A DNA stretch of 64,000 nt from Mesocentrotus franciscanus (lineage: Eukaryota; Echinodermata; Echinoidea; Camarodonta; Strongylocentrotidae): the NCBI GenBank assembly GCA_037976565.1, contig CP137672.1, positions 33,620,737 to 33,684,736 on the forward strand, read 5' to 3'. The position numbers and the translations under genes are program-made. Shown in pieces: positions 44,987 to 57,000 of the stretch (positions are counted from its first letter, which is position 1; the number at the start of each line of letters is the position of its first letter). The notes beneath the pieces were generated by a model, which saw only the letters and a program-made list of their open reading frames with translations, ran no database searches and was not told where the DNA came from.

Positions 44987-45221
44987 ATCATTCTGAAACA
45001 CTTTTCTTGTTGTCACCCACTTCTTTGATATATATGTTGGGTTTATGATGGTCTAGTTTTCAAGGAAAGCAGAGTGCCGTAGCGGAAGCGTGCTGGGCCC
45101 ATAACCCAGAGGTCCGAGGATCGAAACCTCGCTCTGCTAATCATTTTTGAAAGATATTTCTTATTATCATCCTTTTCTTTGATATATATGTTTGTTAAAT
45201 CATGTTCTAGTTTTCAAGGAA
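44987..45221 (+). repeat. Diverged array-type spacers between P6, P7 and P8
   Basis: Both spacers keep the order seen in the array: a T-rich terminator, TTCTTGTTGTCA or TTCTTATTATCA, CTTCTTTGATATATATG or CTTTTCTTTGATATATATG, and TCTAGTTTTCAAGGAA before the gene. This shows that the plus-strand group and the homogeneous minus-strand array descend from one ancestral unit. Confidence 0.85.
45068..45139 (+). pseudogene. Initiator tRNA-like copy P7 with altered D arm
   Basis: The A-box region reads TGCCGTAGCGG for TGGCGCAGCGG, two changes in the Pol III box and D stem. The rest, including the CAT anticodon and T arm, matches the array copies. It lies 153 bp from P6. Confidence 0.65.
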
Positions 45222-45293
45222 AGCAGAGTGGAGCAGCGGAATTGTGCTGGGCCCATAACCCAGAGGTCCGAGGATCGAAACCTCGCTCTGCTA
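45222..45293 (+). pseudogene. Initiator tRNA-like copy P8 with altered D arm
   Basis: GTGGAGCAGCGGAATTGTG for GTGGCGCAGCGGAAGCGTG changes the A box and the D stem/anticodon junction. The 3' half is intact. It lies 154 bp from P7, and the spacer between them is a diverged version of the 160-bp array spacer. Confidence 0.65.
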
Positions 45294-45299
45294 AAACTG

Positions 45300-45800
45300 C
45301 GTACGTCGCTTTTGTTTTTATTGTTTTGGAGGTATTTTTAAAGATTTATTCATCCTAATATTTTGATGCTCTATGTTAAGATTCATCGGCGGCCTTTCCT
45401 TATAAATTCTTGCTCTTCTCAAACAAGTGCACGATTCCCTTTTGAATTTTCATTCGCTTTTCCCTAAATGGAATTGAAGGTAACGTGCAAAGGGTGTTTT
45501 CAACATGATTTGTATTTATTGGGGGTGCATGCAATTCATAATTTTGTTTAAAGTAGATTTACCCGAAACAATTACAAAATATTCTCCCCAAAATGTAAAT
45601 GGTGGAAATTCACTCTCTGATAAGTCATGTTAGAGATCACTTCATTTCGAAGTGAAAAAACAAAAATTAACACAGTCTGTGGAATCTTCTTCCCCTGAGA
45701 AAGTGGATTTTCACTCCTCTTCAGAGAGTATCGAGTCTACCTTTAGATTCTGGCCTTGATGTAATTACTTTGCCACATAAAAAGAAAATGTTGAAGAGGA
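45300..45800. other. Noncoding interval
   Basis: AT-rich, no supported feature. Confidence 0.35.
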
Positions 45801-45821
45801 AATGTAGAAAATTGGGATATG

Positions 45822-45935
45822 AGAGAAGGAGAGAGGGAAGGGGAGAGAGAGAGGTGGAGATATATATATATATATATAGAGAGAGAGAGGGTAAAGAGAG
45901 AGGAACAAACAGAGGAAGGAGGGAAGAGAGAGTTG
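45822..45935. repeat. (GA)n/(TA)n microsatellite
   Basis: GA-rich tract interrupted by (TA) at about 45859-45878. Confidence 0.9.
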
Positions 45936-45939
45936 GTCA

Positions 45940-46775
45940 TGATGTCATCAAAAAGAAATAAGTTAGTGATTGGCAAGAAAATTGATTTGATAATATATTT
46001 AGATTCCGTTATGTTAGTCGATATGATTACTATTGTTATGCAAGGTGCACAATAAATTAAAATTTGATAACCATGCTGTATCTGGTGAAATGAAAGATAG
46101 TGTGACAAAATCTTGCTCTACTTGAATTCAATCAATACGTGGCTCTACCCCCACCCATCTTCCCTTCGAACTGTTAAATCGAACACGTGAAGAATAGGAG
46201 AGGAAGTGGCGGAAAAGGGCCGGAGAAACCGGAAGATTGGACAGAATGAACAGGTATTACACCTGAGTCATTTTAATCAGTCAAGTTTGTGATTTGATAA
46301 TAGATGAGCTACAGTTGAATATGTAACGCCACCTTATCTCAAAGCTTTAAGGCCCAGCGTAATAATTGCGAATGTCGCAGTATGTCTTAATGGGTTATAT
46401 AGGCAATACGGCTTCTAGGCAATCTACTAAAAAGCACCTGTGAATAGACAGATTAATCAGCGTACATAGAATTAAAGGGAAAAAGTGACTGGAAGATATT
46501 CTTCCCTTCATATCTTATCAAGTCACAGACAATAAAAAAACATAATATAGTCATTTAAAATTCTTGAAATTAACATGGTCAAAGAAAGATGGCAAAGTGG
46601 TTAGTGCGGCCAGTCAATACTGTATGTTGGCTTTAATAAGGCGTAGGCCATGTTGGCGTCTTCGACAGTTATATGACTCAGCTAATTATCAGTGTGTTAC
46701 ACTCTATCAAATTAGCAGTGACACTCAAAGCAATTGTAGCGGTGCATGGTGTAATGTGGTAGCTACGGGGGCACA
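45940..46775. other. Noncoding interval
   Basis: No gene supported. Confidence 0.35.
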
Positions 46776-46795
46776 CCCCCCCCCCTCCCCCGGAA

Positions 46796-46842
<47 letters not shown>

Positions 46843-46915
46843 GTGGAAGAGAGAGAGAGAGACAGATACACACAGACAGACAGAGATACAGACAGAGACA
46901 GACCAAAAAGAAATA
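46776..46915. repeat. C-run, (GA)n and (CAGA)n microsatellites
   Basis: C-run at about 46776-46792, GA run at about 46800-46838 and 46850-46862, then CAGACAGA units to about 46903. Confidence 0.9.
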
Positions 46916-46919
46916 GACA

Positions 46920-47418
46920 CAACCCTTTTCCCATTCCCCCTCTCTCTCTCAATAGCCTTGTTCTCTTGTATTTCATCCACTCAGTTAGACGGGTGATACC
47001 GCTAGCCCCCACCACCCACCCCCTTTTAAGACTTGGCCCACGCTACCCCACTTGTATGGTAATTTAAATCTGCGATGTATTTTGTAGTAACGAAATGCAT
47101 TCCTGGAAGACCGGAAGCTTGTGGTCTTCGTGTCTGAATACGTAATGTGAGACCAGCATCTTTCATGCATACATGATTTTGCTGAAAGCAGCGGAGTAGC
47201 TATAGGCGGCTCAGGGGGTCGTGCCCCCCCCCCACAACCCAGTCGAATAGCGAGGAAAAAAGAGAAGAATGGGATATTTTTATTTGATATTTGTTTTGTT
47301 TTGTTAAATTGCTGTGTATAATTTTTTTTACCTTGGGCATGTTGGAGTGTCAATAAAAATAGATCGCAGAGGTTCAAGCGAAGTAATTAATATTAAATGT
47401 GTTGAAATGATTTATCAA

Positions 47419-47449
<31 letters not shown>

Positions 47450-48990
47450 TAAATATTGTTGAATACAAAACTCTTAGAGCATTTAAGACAAAGAAATTGC
47501 CGTATATAACTAAATACCGCAAATTGCATTTTTTTTCTTCAAATCATGCAATTCATACAAGTCTGGGTTTGGTAGCTCTTTAATATTTTCACACTCCTTA
47601 TGTTACGTTTTCATAAATTTTTGATGCTGTATTTATTACGACACCTAAATTCAAGATTCCATGTGTATATTTATTTAGTATTTCGTTACTGCAAGTATAA
47701 CCTAGGTGGCTCTGTAATCAGCTGATGGAATTGTAATCATACATCGTGATTGAGTCAGTCAAGGTCGAATGATTTTATGAAGGTCAAATCTGATTCAATT
47801 ACGTGAATAAGGCCTGGGAGCATTGGGGATGCTAACCTCGTGATATGACGAGACCCGATGAGTTAGATCTTACTACCATCCATTGATTGAGGTTGCAGCC
47901 TTCCATCAACAAGGATGAAGATGATATTGTCAGGGCGGTTGTAGAAGGAAAATATTGGGAGCGGGGGCGAGGGCCATTGGGGTTTTGTATTCATTTTTTT
48001 ACGTGTGCCATGCCTCGTTTCATTTCATTTCATTTATTAATTTCCACATTCAAAGATAAAAACAAGAAAATGCAATACAATATATGAAAATACATGATAT
48101 AAAAACTACAGAGAAACAAACAATACGTATAAAAAACATTCAACAATTATATAATAAATGAACATACGAAACGGAGAAGGTAAGAACTACCTGTACACTT
48201 GGATATTTGAATGAGGGGGACAGCAAAAGCCAAATAAAGGCTTATCTGGGGCAATCCCCGTGTAGAATAATATTAGAAAAATCATGGAGGAGAGAGAGAG
48301 AAAGATACTTAACAATAGAAAAAAAGTATACATGCTTGACCCGGGTTTTTAAATGCTATTGGACAGCAGATAAGATTTTTATTTCTTTTTGAAATTTAAC
48401 AATGTTGGACACAACTTCAAATCATTTGGGACAGTATTAAAAATTCATATATTAATTAAGAAATGAAAACCCGGCATGACTATGATAGATGCGAGTGCTG
48501 TAAGAACTATCACTTTTATAAATATTAATGAGACTATTTGATGTATGTTCTCTTGATTACAGGCTTAACATGTAGGAGAGCGAAAGTGCGAAACAACAAC
48601 TGTGAAATTAAAGGTTTAAACGACAATATGCATATGCCCACCTTACTTTTTTGAAAGGCTATAAAAAAGTTTCAGGAGACTATTTGAAGACTAAATTATT
48701 GATTGTTGGATCATGTGGGATTGTTGAAAGAAAATATGTGTGCTGTTATTTAGTTTAAGGTTTGATTAGTAGCAGCTTCAATTCATGATCCAGGGGGATT
48801 ATAACGTAGGTATGTTGAAATAAAATATATTTATTAATTGGAACAAATCCTTTTTCATACAGCTACTAATCATGATAATGGACCCATGCTACAACTTCTT
48901 CTTCTCCTTCTTCTTCTTTTGTCACTTTTTTTTTTTGTGTGTGTGGGTGGTTGTAATTGAGGTTTCCAGACGTGTATCAGTAAGGAATGA
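46920..48990. other. Noncoding interval
   Basis: GGAGTAGCTATAGGCGGCTC and GGGGGTCGTGCCCCCC at 47193-47230 look like a transposon end with a short palindrome. A (TC)n run lies at 47419-47445. The sequence at 48012-48130 resembles the start of the 11826 repeat. No gene. Confidence 0.4.
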
Positions 48991-49126
48991 TTATTTACGT
49001 CTGGGGACCGACCTTTAACGTCACCATCCGAAAGACGTTACTCAGTTTCGAACTGGGACCGCCTGAGCCAGTTTGTAGTCAAAGACAGATAGTTGACCAA
49101 GTGAACGTACCGCTAGACCAGCTCAC
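48990..49126 (-). mobile_element. tRNA-derived SINE fragment
   Basis: On the minus strand: GTGAGCTGGTCTAGCGGTAC (A box TGGTCTAGCGG), then a long variable region, B box CAGTTCGAAAC, and the body motif GGATGGTGACGTTAAAGGTC. The 91-nt head is longer than a standard 72-76 nt tRNA, suggesting a class II (Leu/Ser-type) ancestor or an insertion. It differs from the SINE heads at 5 and 11 kb. Confidence 0.6.
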
Positions 49127-49129
49127 ATC

Positions 49130-49635
49130 AATGCAGTGATGTTCTTTTATTATGACATGACAAGGATAGCAACATTTGTAAAAGATAATGTGCCCCCAAA
49201 ACAAGAAAATAAGATTACTTTTAGACGATGGAGGATGGGGCTGTTTGTGTGAATAGAGCGTATATGGATGCGGGCCTTAAAATAAGAAGGAGCATTGTTA
49301 CCCATGATATTCACACATGTCATCGTCCTTCCTTCCTTAAATCATGATGAAGTTGTCACGCAGATGCGAGTCCAGCTCTCTTCTTTCGAGGTTTGTAAAA
49401 ACTCGAATTCCTGAGTAATAAATCTTCCATGTTTTTCACGGTTTCTTTGACGCGTGAATGGATACAATATTAAGCAGACGACATGCATGAACACGAGTGA
49501 ATTTTATTGACTCTGTTTGGCGGGAAATGGTTCAGGAGATGTGCTCAGGGACACTGGAATTGAGAACTCTCCATATATACCATCATGGCTTAGAAGAAGG
49601 AGAAACAAAGTTTGCAAAGACGGGGGAGAGTACAC
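49130..49635. other. Noncoding interval
   Basis: No supported feature. Confidence 0.35.
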
Positions 49636-49639
49636 ATCT

Positions 49640-49870
49640 AAAGAAGGGAGAGTGAGTGAGGGAGGAATAGAGAGAGAGTGAAAGAGAGAGACAGAGACAG
49701 ACAGACAGAGAGATAGAGAGAGAGGTAGACTGAGACAGCGAAAGGCAAAAGTAGGAAAAGCGAGTGAGAGGGGAAGAAAGAGAGGGAGAGAGAGAGAAAG
49801 AGCGAGAGAAGGCCACACATAGGGATAGTGAGAGTTGGGAGGAAGAGGGAGGGAGGGATAGAACGGGAGA
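49640..49870. repeat. (GA)n/(CAGA)n purine tract
   Basis: Purine-rich plus strand. Minus-strand serine/leucine frames are repeat translations. Confidence 0.85.
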
Positions 49871-49879
49871 GAGAATGTC

Positions 49880-51560
49880 AGATCGAGATTAATTATACAC
49901 GTAGGGAATAGAAAGAGAAGAGACAAAATTAAATGCAATGATTACCATTCAGCTGCTGATGCATACAAATATCAACCAGTCGTTCGAAATTCAAGCAAAT
50001 TGTCAACTTCGTGCAACATGATAGCAAAAGGCAATCGGCGAAATAACATGGATACGACAGCCTTTATGTTTTTATCTCTTTCTGCCCCAATAACATACAA
50101 TCATAAGCCCCGCCCGGCAGGCAAGACACAAAGTTTTCCCTAAAGATTCCTAAATAGGTTCTGAAAAACAATAGATGCTCGCCGTGTGTCTGGAAAGGCT
50201 CATTACATTTGTATGATTATATCACGAAAGTCCTGTATTCTGGAAGTTGGTGTTCCACTGGGTCATGTACGCGAGAAAGAGACTCCCGAAAGATTACAAT
50301 TCGAGAGAGATTGTCATCTCTGTTTGTCCACTGCTTTCCTTATCTATTTCCGAGTGATGTTAACAAGAAAAACTGACAATGTTCGTCTAATAAAAATCAG
50401 ATGGCATTACCTAAAATCCTTCCTACAGTGGAGGTATTATAACAACATCGCTTTGTTTGGTCATAAGATCCATAAAGTAGCAAATGAAATGGATACATAA
50501 TATGGCTTGCTAGATATGATTGTGTCGTACGTATCGATACATCGTCTACTGAAGGCCATTATAAGTAAACTTATAATGAGTAAATGCCTTTCTGGATCTC
50601 AGACAACATAAGCAAATCCGTTTTACAAACCTTTCATGCCAGCCTTCAGTTTATTACCGAACACTATAGCCTTCCTCCAACAACAAAAAGATGCATTATA
50701 TGAATAAAAAAGAAACCAACACCGTTTTAAAGCAAATAGAAGTAAATACATATCAAATGCTCCAATATTCGTATGGAAGCGCAGGAAAATAAGCTCGGTA
50801 TTTAGATTGGTGAGTCTGGAAATGGGGAATGGTTAACGTAACAGCTTACCGTGCCTCCATTTTATTAGATCCCAAGTGCCCCAGCGTTCCTCGGTAAATG
50901 TACCTGCTCTTATCGATATTTCTCCCAAATTGCCCCTAAAATATTGACCGATCTACTCAAATAACCCATTTTGGAGCGGTGGGGTATAAAATGGAGATCT
51001 ATAGTCAGGCACAAAAACACCTGCGAACGAATGCCAGGCTCGTTGAGAGGACAGTCCGTTTATTATGTGTCATTATATTGAAGGAATTAATGGAAACCGT
51101 TGCAATCTTTGGTTTCAAACAGGTAAAGTTAGTTGACAAGTTGGATTCCAGGCTATTGATTTTACCTTTGAACTATGAACTTTGACCTATCTATACAAAG
51201 AAAATGTTAGTGTTTGTTCATTAACAAGCAAAATCTATCGAATTACATCTATGGCATTCATTTAATCAAAATCGATTACTGTCTCCTCGTTTTTTAACTT
51301 GAAGGTAATTTAATTCTCTTATTATCTTCCGCATAGCCTAGTTCAATTCATTACAATTTATGCACAGCATATACAACATAGAATATAATTCACTGTTTTT
51401 ATTCATTTTGGTATGTAAGACTATTTTTTGTCAAAACCAAAGAAGAGGAATGTTATAGACATTGATATGAACCATTTTAATAAATCTCCAATGGATGGAA
51501 AGTAATGAAAAATGGAGCTATATTGTACATGTATTTGATTAAGACACAAGTTAATCCAAA
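49880..51560. other. Mostly noncoding; two unassigned plus-strand frames
   Basis: Frames of 104 codons (50186-50500) and 68 codons (50979-51185) have mixed, protein-like composition but no domain that I recognise and no clear splice or polyadenylation context. Confidence 0.3.
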
Positions 51561-51568
51561 CACATAGT

Positions 51569-52216
51569 TCAAGGTAAACAGAAATATAAGTATTCTCTTT
51601 CTATGTATGTTTCAAATACTATATTCATGAACAGCCCAAAAGTATTTGAATTTAATTTCGAGAAATAGATGCGGGATTTTAGGTAATAGATAATTATAGT
51701 GGGACGAAAAGCCTTCAGGATCACAATCCGGTATTCATTTCTCAAACAGAAACCACAGTACATTCCACATGCATTAAATTTTGGGGTTTTGGTAATGAAT
51801 AAATGCAACCCGCTTCCCGGCCTCCCGAATATGATAGAATCCCATAACAATTCTTGTTTCAATTTCTTTCCAATCATCCCATAACCGAATCGTAAATTGG
51901 CTAGAAATGGAAAATGTAAATAGCCGATTCGCTCTGCAATCGCGGTGTTCCACAAACATTTGTAGAGATGCGCAATCACGTGGTTCGTAGCGGAAAATTG
52001 CATTCGGTATTGCATCGCATTGGTTATCAATGTAAGAGAACTTAAACAGAGTTCTGGTATGTGCAAGCCATGTCGATAAAATGAAATCAAAAATTTTAAA
52101 GGTAGTTCTGCTATTGAACATTTGGGGCCACATGCAGTAGTTTGAAAGCAATATCTAGGGGAAGCATGCGAGGGAAGAATCATGACTTGATAATGAAAGA
52201 AAAGCATAATAAACAT
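51569..52216 (-). CDS. Longest non-repetitive open frame in the window, 215 codons, unknown
   Basis: A minus-strand frame with no microsatellite content and eleven cysteines. It has no run of hydrophobic residues long enough to call a membrane helix with confidence. It overlaps other frames on both strands (minus 51774-52151 and plus 51699-51884), which is what chance or a decayed element would also give. No conserved motif recognised. I keep it because 215 codons is unusual for chance in AT-rich DNA. Confidence 0.2.
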   Translation of the reverse strand: MFIMLFFHYQVMILPSHASPRYCFQTTACGPKCSIAELPLKFLISFYRHGLHIPELCLSSLTLITNAMQYRMQFSATNHVIAHLYKCLWNTAIAERIGYLHFPFLANLRFGYGMIGKKLKQELLWDSIIFGRPGSGLHLFITKTPKFNACGMYCGFCLRNEYRIVILKAFRPTIIIYYLKSRIYFSKLNSNTFGLFMNIVFETYIEREYLYFCLP

Positions 52217-52387
52217 GAACCTCGTTCATAGAATAAAAGATATTCATTATTGTCATTGAATTTCAAATTAACTTATTAGTTGCCTGTACTTCAAATCATG
52301 AACAAATTGTTTGCCAATACAGTAATAAGTGGCCATTCAGGCGCAAGCAATTATTGAAAGCTATTAATATTATAATAATCACCTAAC

Positions 52388-52530
52388 ATTCACAATAAAA
52401 ATAGAGAATACTTAAGAGAAAAATCTTGAAGAGAAAGCATTTGGGACCGTATTCTCTTATGGCAGAATATATTTTAAGAGAAAAGTTCTGAAGAGAATGG
52501 GCGAAAAATGGGACCTTATTTATTTTGTAT
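52388..52530. repeat. Short tandem duplication, about 75 bp
   Basis: TTAAGAGAAAAATCTTGAAG...GGGACCGTATT is followed by TTAAGAGAAAAGTTCTGAAG...GGGACCTTATT. These are two diverged units. Confidence 0.6.
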
Positions 52531-52539
52531 TACAGAATA

Positions 52540-53155
52540 TATATCTTTGGTAGATGTTAAAACACCGTGTATTCCGACGTGAAATAAAGCATTGCCATTT
52601 AAATCATTGTTTAAAAAAAAAAATATTATTGACAAAGTAAAAACTTATCATTGACATAATGATTCTCAAACCTAAGACTCTATATCAATGAAGGTATATT
52701 TAGATATGACAAGCCCTTTTAAATAGATCATCGTTGTGTGCTTTATAGTTCCTCGTGAATATTGGTGAGAGACTGAAAATCCTATTATGCTAATCGGATA
52801 TCGTATCGGTCCGTAAATTGATATATGACGAATAGATAGATGTACATGTCTTTACGAGACAAAAAATTTAATCGTTTTTCGACAGTAATTTTCCGATTAT
52901 CATTTCCTGAATGAAAAGCTATACACGGAAATTATCTCTGACCCTGAAAACTTAAATGAGCCTAAAACCAATCCGAACATTCCAAATATGAAGGAAACAA
53001 AAATTCACAATGATGAATGAAAACATTTGTCAGATTTTACGAGAGCACCAAATGACTCGTATTATCTGCAATTGTCATGATTGCGATGAACCAATTTTCA
53101 ATAACGATCTGGGCGCTGTCTCATGTCAAAACTCATTAGTTCTCAGAATAGATTT
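52540..53155. other. AT-rich noncoding interval
   Basis: No supported feature. Confidence 0.35.
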
Positions 53156-53159
53156 TACA

Positions 53160-53600
53160 TTTGAATGATGCAACGTCAATCTGCTAAAATGATTATTGTG
53201 TCTTCAAATTCAAAACCGTTTAGAAAGATTTGGTATACATGTTTTGGTTAGGATGTTTATGCCAAATCATGATGAAACATTAATCTGGCAAAATTTATGG
53301 GGCTTTTTGTCATAATTGTGTCTTCAAATCTAGACAATATGACGAAGAAGGTATTTTTTGTACATGATAGAGCCACGACGTCAACAAACTTCGTGAGTCA
53401 ATTTGATTTCTCTAAAGACAATATTGTGCTATAAAATCATCACGGACTGGTGAATATTCTTTTTAGATGACTGAGATTCTTTTAAATTATGATTCAATAT
53501 CAATTTTCTTAAAACAACATTTTGCTATCGAATCGAGACAAAACCATGAATGAAAAAAAATCACACGTTGAGCCAGAACGTTAATGACTTTCTCTTTATA
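53160..53600. repeat. Degenerate tandem repeat, unit about 110-150 bp
   Basis: AATGATGCAACGTCAATCTG...ATTGTGTCTTCAAATTCA is followed by CATGATGAAACATTAATCTG...ATTGTGTCTTCAAATCTA. The later pair GAGCCACGACGTCAACAAAC and GAGCCAGAACGTTAATGACT hints at further, more decayed units. Confidence 0.45.
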
Positions 53601-53609
53601 TCTTCGTCT

Positions 53610-53985
53610 GGAACAATTATACAATAAAACGTGAGCTAACGGATAATTCCCTTGACTATTTTATACGTCACGTTTTCCTATATTCTATCTGCCAAGAGAC
53701 CTTAACAGCTTTTCTCAAAGTCGTGGGGGTGTCATTAAAGGAAGGGAGATGGACAATTCATTTGGGAGAATAGAAAAAGAGCTTCGACAGTATCAAATTA
53801 GAGAAGGCTCAAGTAATGATCATAACGATGAGTAGGACCATAAATTTGCAAAGAAAAGTAAGCTATATTCATAATAATGGAACAATGATATTTAATATGC
53901 AATATCCTTAAATGTTTATAATATGGCCCGGATTGTGTTGGAAATCACGCACACAAAACGGCCTTGTTATATCCTATTAACCCCA
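53610..53985. other. Noncoding interval
   Basis: No supported feature. Confidence 0.35.
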
Positions 53986-53986
53986 T

Positions 53987-54095
53987 CGTCATTATCATCA
54001 CAATCATCATCATCATCATTACCACCACCACCATCATCATCATCATAACCATTAGCCATCACCATCATCATTATCATCATCACCATCGCCATCGC

Positions 54096-54129
<34 letters not shown>

Positions 54130-54275
54130 TTTACCGCCACCACCACCACCACCGGCCTTGTACTACCCTATCAACATCATCATCATCATCATCATCATAA
54201 TCATCTTTACCGCCACCACCACCACCACCGGCCTTGTACTACTCTATCAACATCAGCATCATCATCAGCATCAGC
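53987..54275. repeat. (CAT)n microsatellite with a duplicated 54-bp insert
   Basis: Long CAT/CAC repeat. The block TTTACCGCCACCACCACC...GGCCTTGTACTAC(C/T)CTATCAAC occurs twice with a 76-bp period (TTAC at 54131 and 54207). Confidence 0.9.
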
Positions 54276-54279
54276 ATCC

Positions 54280-55315
54280 ACGGGGGAGGCTCGGATGAAT
54301 GTCATTCCAGTGAGGAGTAATATTGTTATGGATGCATCCTAGACTTAAAACCAATTACACCAAGCTGCAACCCATTCACACAATACTGGACTTCAACACC
54401 ATTAACCATTATGGTACTAGGTTTATTAAGATTTGACAATGTTTCTGTTAGAAAATGATGTCACAAAGACGTCAAAATAAACTTAAAGTTTTTGCATAAC
54501 GTCCCATGCCATTGTAAAACCAAAATTGTGTGGGTACACTATAATCATGCTGAACCTTTCTTTGTGAGTTACCATAACCCTTGTGGTAGAATTTAGATTT
54601 TATTTTTTTCCTCACTGTGCTGTCAGGGTAGTTGCGACTACTTTTGTTTGAGTATTATTTTCCCAGACATCACTTTGGCATGTCAGGAAATGGATGACAC
54701 AAGCTTCGAGTCAACGAGAAAGGTATGTTACATGACCCAGGGATATTTATGTCACCCTCCTGTCGGACGAAGATAGGGGTAGGTGTGACAGATCGAAGCC
54801 CGGGTTCTTTAGGTACGGTTGTACAACTGTAATCTTTGCAAACAACCATAAGTGAAAGTCAATGTTTGGATGTTCGTTTAAAAACGCGTCTTCCACCGAC
54901 CACGGCCAACTTCCCTCGGGCGACTCCCGGGAATCTGAGAGATGGACATTTCCATACGCAATCAGCGATGTAGTGGCAATTGCACGAGCGTTTGTATGTG
55001 TTGGGGTAAAGGGGTGGTGGGTAAATATTGTTTCGGGAGAAACAGACGATGATGAAATGTTACAATAGTTATACTTGCGACGAAATCGCATTGGTCTTTT
55101 CCATTCTCAACATTGCTACAGTCCTGTATCGAGGTTGGTATAGAGACCTATACTAGAAAATGAGTTGCATCATTTTAATGAATGGTATTCATCAGCTTTG
55201 GGGTGGCCCACTTGGGAATGTCGAAGTCAATCACTGCACAACGCGCTACATTGGTGTGGTGATCAGACGATTTTAGGGGAGGGGGCAGCCGTCTAGGGGC
55301 TGTAGGGTCCCCGTG
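54280..55315. other. Noncoding interval with opposed open frames at 54747-55091
   Basis: A 114-codon minus-strand frame and a 68-codon plus-strand frame overlap in a GC-richer patch (about 54860-55000). Either could be a decayed exon. No motif was recognised, so neither is called. Confidence 0.3.
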
Positions 55316-55344
55316 GTGTCTAGACTATACACTGCAGGCCCCCC

Positions 55345-55404
55345 GCTCTGTCTGTCTGCCTGTCTCTGTCTCTGTCTCCCTCTCTGTCTCTCTGTCTCTC
55401 TCTC

Positions 55405-55436
<32 letters not shown>

Positions 55437-55626
55437 ACACACACACGTACACCCACACACGTGTTCTCTCTCCCAACACACCTCATCCACTTCCACTATT
55501 CTATTTCATAATTTCTCTCTCTCTCTCTCTCTCTCTTTCCCTCTCTCTCTCCCTCTCTCTTTCTTCTCTCTCTCTCTCTCTCTCTCTGTCTGTCTGTTTG
55601 TCTCTCTCTCTCTCTCTCTTCTCTCC

Positions 55627-55678
<52 letters not shown>

Positions 55679-55765
55679 TACCCGCTCTTTCCTTATACCC
55701 CCAATCTCGTCTCCATAAATCATAATCACCCCTCTCTCTCTCTCTCTCTCTCTCTCCATCTCTGT
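55345..55765. repeat. Compound (TC)n, (AC)n and (TA)n microsatellites
   Basis: TC/TGTC repeats, AC run at about 55437-55450, more TC, then (TA) at about 55631-55676 and (TC) at about 55733-55755. Confidence 0.95.
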
Positions 55766-56017
55766 CCCTCTTTCATGACCCTGGCATCTCTCATCTCGAT
55801 TAACTATCTCCCTCCTATATCTCACCTCTCCCTCGTCTCCTCCCCTTCTCACTCATCTTCTCCTCCTGTATCTCAACAAATGGAATGCAGGGAATATGTG
55901 GCCTCTTTGAAGAAAGACAGGAGGTTTGAGGGGAGGGGAAGAATGCCCTCCTTTATCTCTGAAATACTTATGAATGCGAAACAATGCTAGAATTAACGGA
56001 GTAAAGTCCGTGGTTAC

Positions 56018-56700
56018 TTAACCCTAAAAAGGCCGGGCTATTTGAGGTCTTAATACGGCCGGGGGCATTATGGCCCCCTCCCTAAGATCGCCGATCGCCG
56101 CGAAAATTTGCATGCATGCCAAGTGAAGTGTATAGAATACTATAGTAATTTCAATTTTTTGAAAAATTTACTCATTTGCATATTTATGGTAAATTATGCA
56201 AATAAGGTCCAAAAAATTCACATTTTTACCAATAAATCATATATTCTTCATACTTAAGCTTTCTTTTCCACTACATATATTTTGTTAGACCATTTGGAAT
56301 ACTAATACGACCAACAAAATTTGGAAGAGCCAGGTTATTCCTTATGTTATCTCTTGTTTTGATAATTTCTTATGTATTTCTTTGTTTTTTAAACTTATTC
56401 ATTTTATTGTTTTTGTTGTTTTATTTCATTTCTAACTATAATTCAACTATTTTGACCCCCAAAACAAACACCTAAACTTTAAACAAGACCAATGTTTTAT
56501 CTCTTTTTAGGAAAAATTATATTTCCATATGTTTTGTACACAAATCACGAAAATGAGCGATTTTCGGGCCGACATGTATTAAAGACAAAAGGTCACGTGA
56601 CTTTGTAATAGTAGGTCCAATTTTCAAAAAAAATTGTTTTAAAAGATGCGCAAGACTCGAAAGAAAAAAGTCATGAAGCGGTGGGGCGTCATCCGTATGC
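56018..56700. repeat. Candidate interspersed element
   Basis: It begins in a GC-rich block (CCTAAAAAGGCCGGGC, CGGCCGGGGGC, CCCCCTCCC, GATCGCCGATCGCCG), then 450 bases of strongly AT-rich sequence, then a GC-rich end near 56670-56700. The abrupt composition changes suggest an inserted element, but I see no matching copy in the window. Confidence 0.3.
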
Positions 56701-56727
56701 GTTCCCGAACAATCAGAAAAATCTACC

Positions 56728-56781
56728 AACCTACCTACCTACCTGCGTAACATACCTATCTATCTATCTACCTACTAGTAC

Positions 56782-56816
<35 letters not shown>

Positions 56817-56873
56817 GTATCTACCTACCTATCTATCTATCTACCTACCTATCTATCTATCTATCTATATGTA

Positions 56874-56907
<34 letters not shown>

Positions 56908-56913
56908 TATGTA

Positions 56914-56947
<34 letters not shown>

Positions 56948-57000
56948 TATGTCTGTCTGTCTGTCTGTATGTCTATCTATCTATCTATCTATCTGTCCCT
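56728..57000. repeat. (CTAT)n/(CTGT)n/(CTAC)n tetranucleotide array
   Basis: About 270 bases of CTAT units with CTAC and CTGT variants. A block ATATGTATGTCTGTCTGTCT recurs at 56867 and 56907. Frames over it are repeat translations. Confidence 0.95.

Noticed and set aside
46590..46625. A-box-like TGGCAAAGTGGTTAG, possible tRNA or SINE
   Set aside because: No B box at the expected distance and no cloverleaf.
55313..55990. 225-codon plus-strand frame
   Set aside because: Most of it is TC/TA microsatellite translation. The short non-repetitive end has no recognisable motif.
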